Of a stretch of DNA of 55,993 nucleotides, positions 16,070 through 25,351 are shown piece after piece. The stretch spans positions 1-55,993 of the forward strand of contig PXRM01000002.1 of NCBI GenBank assembly GCA_003020985.1, in the 5' to 3' direction. Position 1 is the stretch's first letter, and each line of letters begins with the position of its first letter. This DNA is from Halobacteriales archaeon QS_4_70_19 (lineage in GTDB: Archaea > Halobacteriota > Halobacteria > Halobacteriales > Haloarculaceae). The notes under the pieces are model-generated. The model was not told the DNA's origin, did no database searches, and saw nothing but the letters and a program-made list of their open reading frames with translations. The position numbers and the translations under genes were made by a program.

Positions 16070-17143
16070 TCAGTCCGCGACGGCCTCGCCGCTCGTCTCC
16101 ACCGCCGCGGGGTCCTGCACCCAGAGGTCGCCGAACGTCTCGTCCTGTTCGAGCCGGACCTGCCCGCGGTGCGCGAGGAAGAGCAGCCCGAGGAACGTCT
16201 GGACGCGACTGCCGCCGGCCTCGTCGACCTCGGCGAACAGCACCTCCGCACGGCCCTGGTCGTACTGCTCGCGCAGCGCCGTGTAGACGTCCGTGATGAT
16301 GTCCTCCATCTGCTCGTCGTGGGCCGTGCCGGTCACGTCCTCGACGGTGGGCTCGTCGTCCATCCGGAAGTCGTCGCCCGAGCGGTAGTCCAGGGTCTGC
16401 GTGCCCCGGGCGTAGCCGCTCGGCGAGCCGCTGGTGTCGTAGGTGCGTGACTCCTTCCACCGGGATTCGCGCTCGCGCTCGCGGAGCTCCCGGACGAGTT
16501 CGTCCAGCGTCCGGGGCATCCCGCGGGCGTTCTTCCGGTCGAGCCGCCGCTCCATCTCCTGCTCCAGCCCGGCGATGGGGTCGACCGAGGGGTCGCCCGC
16601 GGCGCCCTCCGGACCCTCCTCGTCCCAGGCGACCTCCCAGGGCTCGCGCTCGTCGCCCCACGCGTCCTCCTCGTCGTCGGACAGCATCGCGTCGCTCTTC
16701 ATCCGCAGGAGGACGCTCGCGTAGAACAGTGCCCGCCCGCCCGTCCGGAGATCGGCCTCGTCCAGCCGGTCGAGGAAGGCGTCGGTGACGGTGACGATGT
16801 CGATGTCCCAGGGGTCGATACGGTCCTCGTCGGCCAGCTGGACGAGCAGCTCCACCGGCTCCACCGCGTCGTCGTCCACGTCGCTCTCGTCGAGGGCATC
16901 GACCTCGTCGGCGACGGAGAAGCCGCCGAACCCAGTCTCGACCGCGTCGTCACCGCCGGCGTCGCCGGTGGGCAGGCCCGGGGCGTCGACGGCGGGCTCG
17001 CCCGGCTCCGCGTCCGGTGGGGAGCCACCCCCCTCCTCGCCCTCGGCCGGTCCGTCGGCATCGTCCGCGTCGTCGGCCACCTCGCCGGGCGGGGTGCGGT
17101 CCTCGTGCCCCGAGATGTCCAGCGGGATGTCGTCGTCGCTCAT
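16070..17143 (-). CDS. scpA: Segregation and condensation protein A (ScpA, kleisin)
   Basis: 357 residues. After an acidic, disordered first 90 residues the ScpA N-domain reads VEPVELLVQLADEDRIDPWDIDIVTVTDAFLDRL, the site that clamps the SMC neck. Two more conserved parts are FYASVLLRMKSDAML and the C-terminal winged helix (FLGLLFLAHRGQVRLEQDETFGDLWV), which binds the SMC cap. It begins 33 bp after the smc stop on the same strand, so the two form an operon. The linker (about 180-280) is long, rich in charged residues. Confidence 0.95.
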   Translation of the reverse strand: MSDDDIPLDISGHEDRTPPGEVADDADDADGPAEGEEGGGSPPDAEPGEPAVDAPGLPTGDAGGDDAVETGFGGFSVADEVDALDESDVDDDAVEPVELLVQLADEDRIDPWDIDIVTVTDAFLDRLDEADLRTGGRALFYASVLLRMKSDAMLSDDEEDAWGDEREPWEVAWDEEGPEGAAGDPSVDPIAGLEQEMERRLDRKNARGMPRTLDELVRELRERERESRWKESRTYDTSGSPSGYARGTQTLDYRSGDDFRMDDEPTVEDVTGTAHDEQMEDIITDVYTALREQYDQGRAEVLFAEVDEAGGSRVQTFLGLLFLAHRGQVRLEQDETFGDLWVQDPAAVETSGEAVAD

Positions 17144-17176
17144 CGCCGCCCACCTCGACCGGTCCCGGTCGGGCGG

Positions 17177-20100
17177 TCAGTCATCCGCGACCACCTCGCC
17201 GTCCCCATCGGGGCCCTCCTCGGAGAGGTCGATACCCGTGACGGCGGAGACGTTGTCGTCCTGCATCATCACGCCGATGGCGCGCTCGGAGCGCTCCAGC
17301 AGCGCCGCCCGGTGGGAGACGACGACGAACTGCGCGTCGCCCGCGAGTTCGTCGACCATCTCGCCGACCATCTCCGCGTTGGCCGCGTCGAGGAACGCGT
17401 CCACCTCGTCCAGCGCGTAGAACGGCGCCGGGTTGTACCGCTGGATGGCGAAGATGAACGCGAGCGCGGTCAGCGACTTCTCGCCGCCCGACATGGCGGC
17501 GAGCCGCTGGACCGGCTTGTCCCGGGGCTGGGCCTTCATCGTCAGGCCGCCGTCGAACGGGTCCTCCCGGTTCTCCAGGTGGAGCTCCCCGGAGCCGTCC
17601 GACAGCTTCGCGAAGATGCGCTGGAAGTGCTCGTCGATGCCCTCGTAGGCCTCCATGAACACCGCCCGCTTGCGCTCCTCGTACCCCTCGATGCGCTCGC
17701 GGATGCCGTCGGCCTCCTCCTGCAGCGTCTCTCGTTTCTCCTGCAGGTCCTCGAGGTCGTCCTGGACGGCGTCGTACTGCTCGATGGCGCGCATGTTGAC
17801 CGGTTCGAGCTCGGCCATCCGGTTCTCCAGCTTCGTGATCTGCCCCTTGACGAAGCCGTGGTCCGGAATCTCGTCGGGGTCGTAGTCGCCGACCTCGTCC
17901 TCCAGTTCGTCGACCTCCCACTCGAGGCGCTCGGCCTCGCTCTCCAGCTCCGAGAGCTCGGACTCGACCGCCGTCACCTGCTCTTTCTGCTCGTCGCGGG
18001 CCTGCCGGGCCTCGCGGAGGTCGTCTTTCAGGTCCTCGCGGTCCTCCTTGAGGTCGGCCAGCTCCGCCTCGAGCTCGGCGACCTGCGCCTCCTTCTCCTC
18101 TAGCAGGGCCTCCTGGTCCTCGATCTCGGCCGCCAGTTCCTCGACGGCCTCCTCGGCCTCGGCCTTCCGGTTCTGGGCCTCCTCGATGGTGTCGTGGAGG
18201 TCGTCGATCTCATTCTCGGCGTACTGCTTCTCGAGGCCGAGCTGGTTCAGCTCGCCGTCGATGTCGTCCATCCGGTCCTCGATGTCGGCGATCTCCTCGC
18301 GGAACTCGTCGGCCTCGGCGTTCAGCTCGGCGATCTCCGACTCCTCCAGCTCCGTCTCCAGCTCCGCGATCTCCGCCCGGACCGTCTCGATCTCGTCGGT
18401 CTTCGCCGCGATCTCCGCCTCCAGCTCGTCCATCTCCGCCGACACCGCCTCACGCTGCGTCTCGATCTCGACGAGTTCGTCCTCCAGCTCCCCGATGTGT
18501 GCCTCCGTGTCCTCGATCTCGCCCTCGACGCGGTCGATCTCGTTTTCCACGTCGCGGACCTGCTCGGCCGCGTTCGACTGCCGGTCGCGGGCGTCCTCGA
18601 GGCGGTCCTCCACGTCGCGGAGTCCCTCGCGGAGGTCGCGGCGCTGATCCTCTAACTCGTTGATGCGCTCGGCCACGCGCTCGATGCGGCCCTTCCCGCT
18701 CTTGGTGAACGAGTAGCGCGACCCCGACGAGGAGCCGCCGGTCATCGCGCCGCTCTTCTCGACGAGTTCCCCGTCGAGCGTGACGAGCCGGTACTGGCCC
18801 ATCAGGTCGCGGGCCGTCTCGATGTCCTCGACGACGAGCGTGTCGCCCAGCACGTACGAGAAGACACCCGAGTAGTGCCCGTCGAAGTCGACGAGGTCGT
18901 ACGCGAAGTCGACCACGCCGTCGTGGCTCGGCAGACTCGGGAGCGGGCGGTCGTCCATCTGGTCGATGGGGAGGAAGGTGGCCCGGCCCGCGCCCCGCGA
19001 CTTGAGGTACTCGATGCCGCGCTGGCCGACGCCGTCGTCGTCGACGACGACGTGTGCCAGTCGGCCGCCGGCGGCGGTCTCGCAGGCCGTCGCGTACTCG
19101 CCCGGGACGCCGCCCAGCTGCCCGACGGTGCCGTGGACGCCATCCATGTCGGCGCTGAGGACCGTCGTCACGGCGCGCCCGTACGACTGGTCGCCGCTCT
19201 GGCCGGCGTTGGCCTCCAGCTCGGCGTACTCGGACTGCTTGGCCTTGATCTCGTCCTCGACGTCGTCGAGGTCGTCCGTCAGCGACCGCTTCTCGGCCTT
19301 GAGGTCCTCGACGACTTCGGTAATGGTCTCGCGGTTCTTCTCGGCCTTCTCGTGCTCGGTCTCGAGGTCCGACAGCTCCGCCCGGAGCTCCGGCAGGTCG
19401 GCCTCGGCCGCCTCGATGGCCTCGCGCTTCTCGCGCTCCTCGTTCGAGCGCCGCCGGGCCTCGTCCGTGAGGCGGTCCTGCTGGCGCTGGAGCTCGTTCT
19501 TCTCGTCTTTCAGCTCGTCCAGCGCCTCGCGTCCGTCGGCGAGTTCCGCCCGGAGTTCGTCGTACTCCGTGTCGATGGCCTCGATCTCGGCCTCCACGTC
19601 GGCGAGCGACTCCTGCTTCTCGACCTTGTCGGCCTTCAGCGAGGACTTCTGTACCTTCAGCTGGCGGATCTCCCCCTCCAGCTCCTCGACCTCCTCGTTC
19701 TTCCGGTCGATCTCGACGAACGCCTGCCGGCGCTCGTTCTCGGCGGCCTCGATGCGCTCCTCGGCGTTGGCGGTCTTGTCCTCGAGCCGGGAGATCTCGC
19801 CCTTGATCTCCTCCATCTCGCGCTTGATGGTGAGCTGCTCGTCCTCGCCCTTCCGCTCGATCTCGCGGTTCAGCTCCGCGAGCTCCTCCTCGAGACGGCT
19901 CACTCGTCCCTGGCGGCTGTCGAGTTCCTCGCGGAGCCCCTCGAGCGTCGCCTCGGTCGTCTCGATCTCCTCGCGGGTCTCCGCGAGGTCGCTCCGCTTG
20001 GTCTCCAGCTCCGCAGCCTTCAGGTGCCCCTCGTACTCGGCCTTCTCCTCCTTCAGGTCGCGGTACTGGAGCGCCGTCTCGCGCTCGTCCTCGAGTTCCT

Positions 20101-20773
20101 CGAGCCGCTTTTCCTTCTCCTCGATGCGGAGGTCGGCCTCCTCGACGCGGTCCTGGACGGTCTCCAGTTCCTCGAAGGCGTCCTCCTTCTTGGCGTCGAA
20201 CTCGGCGACACCGGCGATCTCGTCGATGATCTCGCGGCGCCGGCCCGCCGTCATCGTGATGATCTCGGTCACGTCGCCCTGCATGACGACGTTGTAGCCC
20301 TCCGGCGTGACACCCGCCTGCGCGAGCAGGTCGCGAATGTCCGAGAGGTTGACCGAGCGACCGTTGAGGTAGTAGTACGAGTAGTAGGTGTCCTCGTCGG
20401 TCTGTTTCACCCGGCGGCGGATGGAGATCTCGTCCACGTCGCCGACGTCCTCGGTGCCGGCGGCGGAGACGACCTGCGACCGCTCGAGGGTGCAGTCCTC
20501 GTTGGCGAGGATGACCTCCACGCTGGCCTCGCGCTCCCCGGAGAAGTCGTCGGCCTCGTCGTCGTGCCCCGGGTTGTAGATGAGGTCGGTCAGCTTGTCC
20601 GCGCGGATGCCCGAGGCCCGGGCCAGTCCCAGCGCGAACAGCACGGCGTCGATGATGTTCGACTTGCCCGAGCCGTTCGGGCCGCTGATGGTGGTGAAAT
20701 CCTCGTAGAACGGGATTCTCGTCTTTCGTCCGAAGCTCTTGAAGTCGTCCAGTACGAGCTCTTTGATGTGCAT
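17177..20773 (-). CDS. smc: Chromosome segregation protein SMC
   Basis: 1198 residues, usual SMC length. N-terminal ABC half: FKSFGRKTRIPF and Walker A GPNGSGKSN (31-39). Two long antiparallel coiled coils flank a hinge at about 525-680 (GRAVTTVLSADMDGVHGTVG, then GRATFLPIDQM). The C-terminal half has the signature MSGGEKSLTALAF (from 1094) and Walker B FYALDEVDAFLDAAN (about 1118-1132), then the D-loop and H-loop VVVSHRA. With ScpA downstream it forms the archaeal condensin that organises and separates chromosomes. No ScpB gene is visible in the window. Confidence 0.98.
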   Translation of the reverse strand: MHIKELVLDDFKSFGRKTRIPFYEDFTTISGPNGSGKSNIIDAVLFALGLARASGIRADKLTDLIYNPGHDDEADDFSGEREASVEVILANEDCTLERSQVVSAAGTEDVGDVDEISIRRRVKQTDEDTYYSYYYLNGRSVNLSDIRDLLAQAGVTPEGYNVVMQGDVTEIITMTAGRRREIIDEIAGVAEFDAKKEDAFEELETVQDRVEEADLRIEEKEKRLEELEDERETALQYRDLKEEKAEYEGHLKAAELETKRSDLAETREEIETTEATLEGLREELDSRQGRVSRLEEELAELNREIERKGEDEQLTIKREMEEIKGEISRLEDKTANAEERIEAAENERRQAFVEIDRKNEEVEELEGEIRQLKVQKSSLKADKVEKQESLADVEAEIEAIDTEYDELRAELADGREALDELKDEKNELQRQQDRLTDEARRRSNEEREKREAIEAAEADLPELRAELSDLETEHEKAEKNRETITEVVEDLKAEKRSLTDDLDDVEDEIKAKQSEYAELEANAGQSGDQSYGRAVTTVLSADMDGVHGTVGQLGGVPGEYATACETAAGGRLAHVVVDDDGVGQRGIEYLKSRGAGRATFLPIDQMDDRPLPSLPSHDGVVDFAYDLVDFDGHYSGVFSYVLGDTLVVEDIETARDLMGQYRLVTLDGELVEKSGAMTGGSSSGSRYSFTKSGKGRIERVAERINELEDQRRDLREGLRDVEDRLEDARDRQSNAAEQVRDVENEIDRVEGEIEDTEAHIGELEDELVEIETQREAVSAEMDELEAEIAAKTDEIETVRAEIAELETELEESEIAELNAEADEFREEIADIEDRMDDIDGELNQLGLEKQYAENEIDDLHDTIEEAQNRKAEAEEAVEELAAEIEDQEALLEEKEAQVAELEAELADLKEDREDLKDDLREARQARDEQKEQVTAVESELSELESEAERLEWEVDELEDEVGDYDPDEIPDHGFVKGQITKLENRMAELEPVNMRAIEQYDAVQDDLEDLQEKRETLQEEADGIRERIEGYEERKRAVFMEAYEGIDEHFQRIFAKLSDGSGELHLENREDPFDGGLTMKAQPRDKPVQRLAAMSGGEKSLTALAFIFAIQRYNPAPFYALDEVDAFLDAANAEMVGEMVDELAGDAQFVVVSHRAALLERSERAIGVMMQDDNVSAVTGIDLSEEGPDGDGEVVADD

Positions 20774-20793
20774 GGGGCGCTCGTGCCCCGCGC

Positions 20794-21099
20794 TCAGGCG
20801 ACGATGATGTCGTCCGACGCGGAGTCCTCGTTGGCGTCCTCGCTCGCCTCGTCCTTAGCCTCGTCGGCCAGTGCGGCCTCCTCGCCGGCCGGCTCCTGCG
20901 ACGTGGTCCCGTCCATCCCAGGCTGGCCGCCCGTGGGCTCGGGGGCCATGATGTCGCTCCCGTTCGGTTCGGGCTCGATCTCGGCCTCCAGATGCTGGAT
21001 GCGCTCCTTGCACTCGACGAGTTCGTCCGTCAGGCCGTCGACGGTCGCCTCCAGCGAGCGCACCTTCGCCTCGAGTTCCTCGACCCGGTTGCCGGTCAT
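20794..21099 (-). CDS. Small coiled-coil protein upstream of smc
   Basis: 101 residues: a coiled coil (about 3-40, VEELEAKVRSLEATVDGLTD) followed by an acidic disordered tail ending SASDDIIVA. Its stop lies 20 bp before the smc start, so it is the first gene of the smc-scpA operon. I recall such short genes next to haloarchaeal smc but know no function. It could be an assembly factor for the condensin complex; that is inference from position. Confidence 0.72.
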   Translation of the reverse strand: MTGNRVEELEAKVRSLEATVDGLTDELVECKERIQHLEAEIEPEPNGSDIMAPEPTGGQPGMDGTTSQEPAGEEAALADEAKDEASEDANEDSASDDIIVA

Positions 21100-21378
21100 A
21101 CACCCACACGGTCCCTGCCTATCCTTAAACCTGCGTCAGACATCCACACCGTGTCTGACGGGCGTCAGTCACCGCCGAGCGCCACACCGCCGGCGGTCAA
21201 TCAGGCCGCCGGCACGGCCAGAAGGACCTTCGGCCGGGTCCCCGATTCCCGGACAGTGTTCGGCGACCAGGGGCGCGTGACCATCCGCGAGTGGTCGGAC
21301 CACGGGACCGGACAGCGACCCGTCGGGGCCGTCCTAAAGGAGTGAGTGGGCTCATCGGGATTCTCGGTGCGTGACAGA
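21100..21378. other. Intergenic stretch with no recognisable gene
   Basis: Upstream region of the smc operon and a GC-rich spacer. A repeat pair TCAGACATCC/GTCTGACG near 21135-21165 can form a stem (GTCAGAC with GTCTGAC). I see no coding region that looks real. Confidence 0.4.
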
Positions 21379-21519
21379 TCATTCCGGTTCGTACGGGTTC
21401 GTCGCGGTGTCGAGTCGATAGACATCCGAGGCGGCGTCGAAGTCGTCGTCGAATGCGTAGAGGTATCCCAGTCCCTCGGCCTCCATCCCCGAGTCAGTCA
21501 CCCACCGTATCCCGGCCGC
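21379..21519 (-). pseudogene. PIN-domain (VapC-like) C-terminal remnant
   Basis: The minus frame ending at TGA (21379-21381) reads WVTDSGMEAEGLGYLYAFDDDFD and then a tail with RLDTATNPYEPE. This is the C-terminus of the haloarchaeal VapC-like PIN ribonucleases (last Asp cluster DDDFD). A stop codon at 21520-21522 and loss of homology upstream show the rest is gone, and no antitoxin gene accompanies it. Confidence 0.65.
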
Positions 21520-21636
21520 TCAGCACGTTGCCAGCGCTCGTATCCCGTTGATCAGCCTTTCAACCGGATTAATACCGGCCTCGCACTGCCGATCGACTTC
21601 CCGGTCCCGAAGGCCGGAAGTCCGACCGGGATTCGT

Positions 21637-22173
21637 TTATTCCTTGCAGTCTGAGTCAGTTATTCTCGAGCTTGTGACCTCTTCTACGTCTAGATTCGGA
21701 GATTTTCCTAGAAGATCAATACACTTCTCGTTTGTTTCCGGGATGGGTGTGCGTGCAATCGTAGGGGGGGCTTCTGGTGTCTGTTCCCGTTGGTTCGTTC
21801 CGGTGGAAGCTGCAAACACGAACCTCTCCTTGGGAAGCACGACTTGCCACCCGACGTTACAGTAAAGATCGGTCGCCTTCCCGGAGACATTATACTGTTC
21901 TTTTAGATCCATGATTAGCACATGGAACTCGGCCCCGTCAGAGTTGTCATATATTCCTATAACTCCTCGATCTGCTCCAATAGCCCCCCACGAGTACTGC
22001 CGTTTTTCATTTATTCTCCAATTACTATCTTCTTCCGGCAATAGTTGGTCGATAGGTTTCGTTTCAGTGGCACTGTCGGTCGGCGTAGACTCTGACTCCG
22101 TGTCTTCTCCGAAGGTACACCCTGATATAAGAGTACTAAACAGAACTATGGCACCGAACCTTCGTCGATTCAT
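21637..22173 (-). CDS. Putative lipoprotein, low GC
   Basis: 178 residues. The start MNRRRFGAIVLFSTLISGC is a lipoprotein signal with lipobox ISGC, followed by a Ser/Thr/Glu-rich linker. The mature part (about 45-178) has no family that I recognise. GC is clearly lower than in the flanking core genes, and codon use differs, so recent acquisition is likely. A TATA-like CTTATTAAAC (minus strand, about 22193-22202) lies about 25 nt before the ATG. Confidence 0.7.
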   Translation of the reverse strand: MNRRRFGAIVLFSTLISGCTFGEDTESESTPTDSATETKPIDQLLPEEDSNWRINEKRQYSWGAIGADRGVIGIYDNSDGAEFHVLIMDLKEQYNVSGKATDLYCNVGWQVVLPKERFVFAASTGTNQREQTPEAPPTIARTPIPETNEKCIDLLGKSPNLDVEEVTSSRITDSDCKE

Positions 22174-22276
22174 GTTTCAAGAGATGCTCAGTTTAATAAG
22201 TATCTTCTGTATGATTATACTTAGCGCTCTGGAGTGAATTTGAAATCTATCACCACACGTGTATTCGATAGCGTCT

Positions 22277-22475
<199 letters not shown>

Positions 22476-23015
22476 GTACCTACGACTAAAGTCGTGGGCT
22501 TGCGTCGGCGGTGGGCCAACCGCGTCGGCAATTTAATTGACCGTAGACTCGCGCTCGACCGCCACCGTGGCGGGGGAGTATGGAGCTACCACTCGTGGTC
22601 AGCGTCTCGGTCTCGCGGGCCTCCTGACGAGCGACCCAACCCAGCGGGAGCGCGTCTCTCGCACGGACATAGCCAAAACAGCGTCCATCGACCGAGTGCG
22701 GAGGTGGCGCAACCGCCTGCGGCTCGTTTGCCCGCTGGTACAGTTCGATTCCATACTGGACTTCGGATGATTCGACGGCGAGGCCACACAACCGCCCGAC
22801 GAAGCGGTTTTCTCGCCGCTCACGAGGTGGCCGCAACGAGTGCCTTCGTCGGACGGTCGTCCCGTGGTGCATCATCCCAATCAGCCGGCTCGTCCTTCGG
22901 TTGTGGCGAGTATAGTGGTTGCGGTGGAGTTGGCGCCCCGGCCATCGGCGCCAGTTGTGCCACGAGACGCACGCGCTTCCTCCCACGGCTAAAGCCGTGG
23001 GCTTCCGCGCTGTAC
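22476..23015 (-). mobile_element. Segment bounded by two TnpB-type element-end hairpins, internally degenerate
   Basis: ACGACTAAAGTCGT (22482-22495) and CCCACGGCTAAAGCCGTGGG (22982-23001) are near-identical hairpins in the same orientation; each resembles the right end of haloarchaeal IS200/IS605-family elements. The 480 bp between them holds no recognisable protein in six frames. The right-hand hairpin is fused to the 3' part of the ceramidase-like gene. Confidence 0.5.
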
Positions 23016-24299
23016 AGCGGTGAGCAGTTCGACGCGGTCGGGCCCCGTCCCGAACGTGAGGCGGGCGACGGGCGAGCGGATGGCCAGTGCGCCGGCGTCG
23101 GGTACTGGCCCGCGGGCGCGCCCGACGGCCTCCCCGAGCGGCTCCGCGATGCCCTCGAGCCGTCGCTGGACCGGGGTCGCGACCACGTCGACCGCCGACT
23201 CACTGTCGTAGTACGGCCGGAGGAGCCCGGCCTCGAAGCCGGCCCTGAACAGGCAGTTGTCGATGGGAAGCCGGACGTTCGCCGTGCGGACGCCCAGTCC
23301 CGGCGACACCTCGCTCGCGGCGTCAAGGGCGTCGGCGGCCCGACCGGCGAGGGCCTCGCCGTAGTTGCGCGCCTCGGCGTAGTCGTCGGCGCCGCCCGGT
23401 CCCCTCGCGCTCGCGTCGCCGATGGCGCCCATGAGGTACAGTGCGGTCCCGCCGTGGGCGGCCTCGATGGCCCGCTCGCACGGCCCGACGTAGTCTGTCG
23501 CCACGAGCGAGTTGCCCGACCCGATGGTCGTCGGGTGCGCGGCGAAGTTCACCAGCGTGACGATCGTCCCGTCCGGCGTCTCGGGGTCGCGGGCGGCGCG
23601 GGCGGCGCGGCCGGCCGCACCGGCGACCGGCGGTGGCCCGCCGGCCTCGTCCGTCGCGGTGAACTGGAGCACCGTCAACGTCGAGTCCGTCCCCTGGAAG
23701 AACTCGTCGCCCTCGTCGTAGCGGCGGTTGCCGGCGAGGCCGGCCGCGTCGACGCTGCCCGCGGCGAGGGCGGCGGGCTGGAGGCTCGCTACCGCCCGCT
23801 CGATGGCCGTCGCCAGCCGGTCGACTACGAACTCGCGGTAGGACTCCGGGACGCCGCCCCAGAGTCCCTGGAAGTCCGGGCCGGCGTGGCTGTGGGTCGC
23901 GCCCAGAAGGACGTGCGACTCGTCCAGCCCGGTGCGCTCGGCGACCCGCCGGCGGACCGCACGCTGCTGGCGGTTGCCCAGCCCGGTGGCGTCGAACGTG
24001 GCCTGCACGACCGTCTCGTCACCCGCCGAGACGGCGATGGCCCGGGCCGAGGCGCCGTCGTGGTTCCCGGTCGCCCGCCGCGAGGGCTGGGGGCCGATGC
24101 CGAACCCGCCGAGGTAGACGCCCGCTTCGAGGTGTCGCGGGCGCGGACTCGCGTCGACGCGCGCCGCGCCGGCCGCGAACTCGTCCGCCGGCCGCGCACC
24201 CGTGGTTCCCGTTCCCGCCACCCCGACGAGTCCGGCCGACGCGACGCCGGCCGCCCCCCGGAGCACCGCCCGTCTGCTCGGCTCGGTCCTGTCTGTCAT
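22989..24299 (-). pseudogene. Neutral/alkaline ceramidase-like protein, 3' end lost to transposon insertion
   Basis: 436 residues remain. A Tat signal (SRRAVLRGAAGVASAGLVG) opens from ATG 24299. Domain blocks seen: GATHSHAGPDFQG (metal/active-site region), TLVNFAAHPTTIGSGNSLVATDYVG and LYLMGAIGDASARGPGG, as in neutral/alkaline non-lysosomal ceramidase N-terminal domains. Homology stops at VELLTA; the final eight residues (VQRGSPRL) are encoded by a transposon-end hairpin that also gives the stop. The usual C-terminal part is missing, so the gene is probably inactive, though a truncated product could be made and exported. Confidence 0.75.
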
Positions 24300-24483
24300 G
24301 GTCACCGGTTGTGAGCCCACGAGGTGGCTCTGCTGCCGGGGAAACGTGGTCGTTCAAACAGTGAACGGCGGTTCAGTGGTCGTCCGAGCGCGCTCGTCGG
24401 GGCCGGTCGCACGAGCCCCGGAGAGCCGACGCCGGTCGGCAGCCGACGTGTCCCTTTTGACCCCCGGTTCCCCACCCCCACCT

Positions 24484-25233
24484 ATGACGGAGGTCGACGT
24501 GCCGGAGAGCCACCCCCGGTACGAGTCGCTGCTGACCCGCCACCGCATCGAGGAGGGCGTCGAGAAGGGCATCACCTCGAAACAGGGGCTCATCGCCCAG
24601 GGCCGGGGCGAGGCGTACGACTACCTGCTCGGCGAGCGCACCATCCCGTCCGCGGACGGGGCCGAGCGTGCCGCCGCCGCCCACTTCCTCCTCGCGGAGC
24701 AGGCGGTCATCTCGGTCAACGGCAACGTGGCGGCGCTCTGCCCGGGCGAGGTGGTCGACCTGGCCGAGGCGACCGGCGCCGACATCGAGGTGAACCTGTT
24801 CAACCGGACCCGCGAGCGGATGGAGCGCATCGTCGACCACCTCCGGGAGCACGGCGCCGAGGAGGTGCTGGGCCTCGAGGCCGACGGCCGTATCCCCGGC
24901 CTCGACCACGAGCGCGCGACGGTCGACGCCGACGGCATCGGCAGCGCCGACGTGGTGCTCGTCCCGCTGGAGGACGGGGACCGTGCGGCGGCGCTCGCGG
25001 CGATGGGAAAGACGGAGCTCGTCGTCGACCTGAACCCCCTCTCGCGCTCGGCCCGGACCGCGAGCGTCCCCATCGTGGACAACGTCGTTCGGGCCGTACC
25101 GAACGTCGCCGAGCACGCACGCGACCTCCGGGGCGCCTCCGAGCAGGAGCTGCGGGAGGTCGTCGACTCGTTCGACCGCGAGGCGGCGCTGGCGGCCGCG
25201 GAGGATGCCATCCGGAGCGGCGACCTGGACTGA
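24484..25233 (+). CDS. 4-phosphopantoate--beta-alanine ligase (archaeal phosphopantothenate synthetase)
   Basis: 249 residues starting MTEVDVPESHPRYESLLTR. Conserved blocks: GVEKGITSKQGLIAQGRGEAYDYLLGE, SVNGNVAALCPGEVVDLAE, NLFNRTRERMERI and TELVVDLNPLSRSARTASVPIVDNVVRA. This archaeal family joins 4-phosphopantoate with beta-alanine using ATP, replacing the bacterial PanC/PanK order in coenzyme A synthesis. Length is normal for the family. Confidence 0.94.
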   Translation: MTEVDVPESHPRYESLLTRHRIEEGVEKGITSKQGLIAQGRGEAYDYLLGERTIPSADGAERAAAAHFLLAEQAVISVNGNVAALCPGEVVDLAEATGADIEVNLFNRTRERMERIVDHLREHGAEEVLGLEADGRIPGLDHERATVDADGIGSADVVLVPLEDGDRAAALAAMGKTELVVDLNPLSRSARTASVPIVDNVVRAVPNVAEHARDLRGASEQELREVVDSFDREAALAAAEDAIRSGDLD

Positions 25234-25325
25234 CCGAGACGCACTCCCGCCCCGTCCTGCCTCCGAATCCACCAGCGTCAGCGGCGCCCCCGGCCGTCGT
25301 GCCACCCGTTCCCCAACGACTAAGA

Positions 25326-25351
25326 ACCACCCGTGAATATCACCGAGTGGT
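25326..25351 (+). promoter_or_regulatory. Candidate operator at the thi4 start
   Basis: Nested inverted repeats abut the ATG: ACCAC (25326-25330) with GTGGT (25347-25351), and inside them GTGA (25333-25336) with TCAC (25340-25343). In a leaderless gene this covers the transcription start, a suitable place for a repressor. The ThiR-type regulator gene lies at 27665-28639. Confidence 0.4.

Noticed and set aside
18875..21280. 801-codon plus-strand frame opposite smc
   Set aside because: A shadow caused by high GC in the complement of the SMC coiled coil; smc itself has all ABC and hinge motifs.
22486..22986. 166-codon minus-strand frame between two hairpins
   Set aside because: No match that I can recognise to TnpA, TnpB or another protein; it starts and ends within element-end hairpins.
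25234..25351. TPP riboswitch before thi4
   Set aside because: The spacer is 118 bp and lacks the conserved thi-box pairs; the gene looks leaderless, leaving no room for an aptamer.
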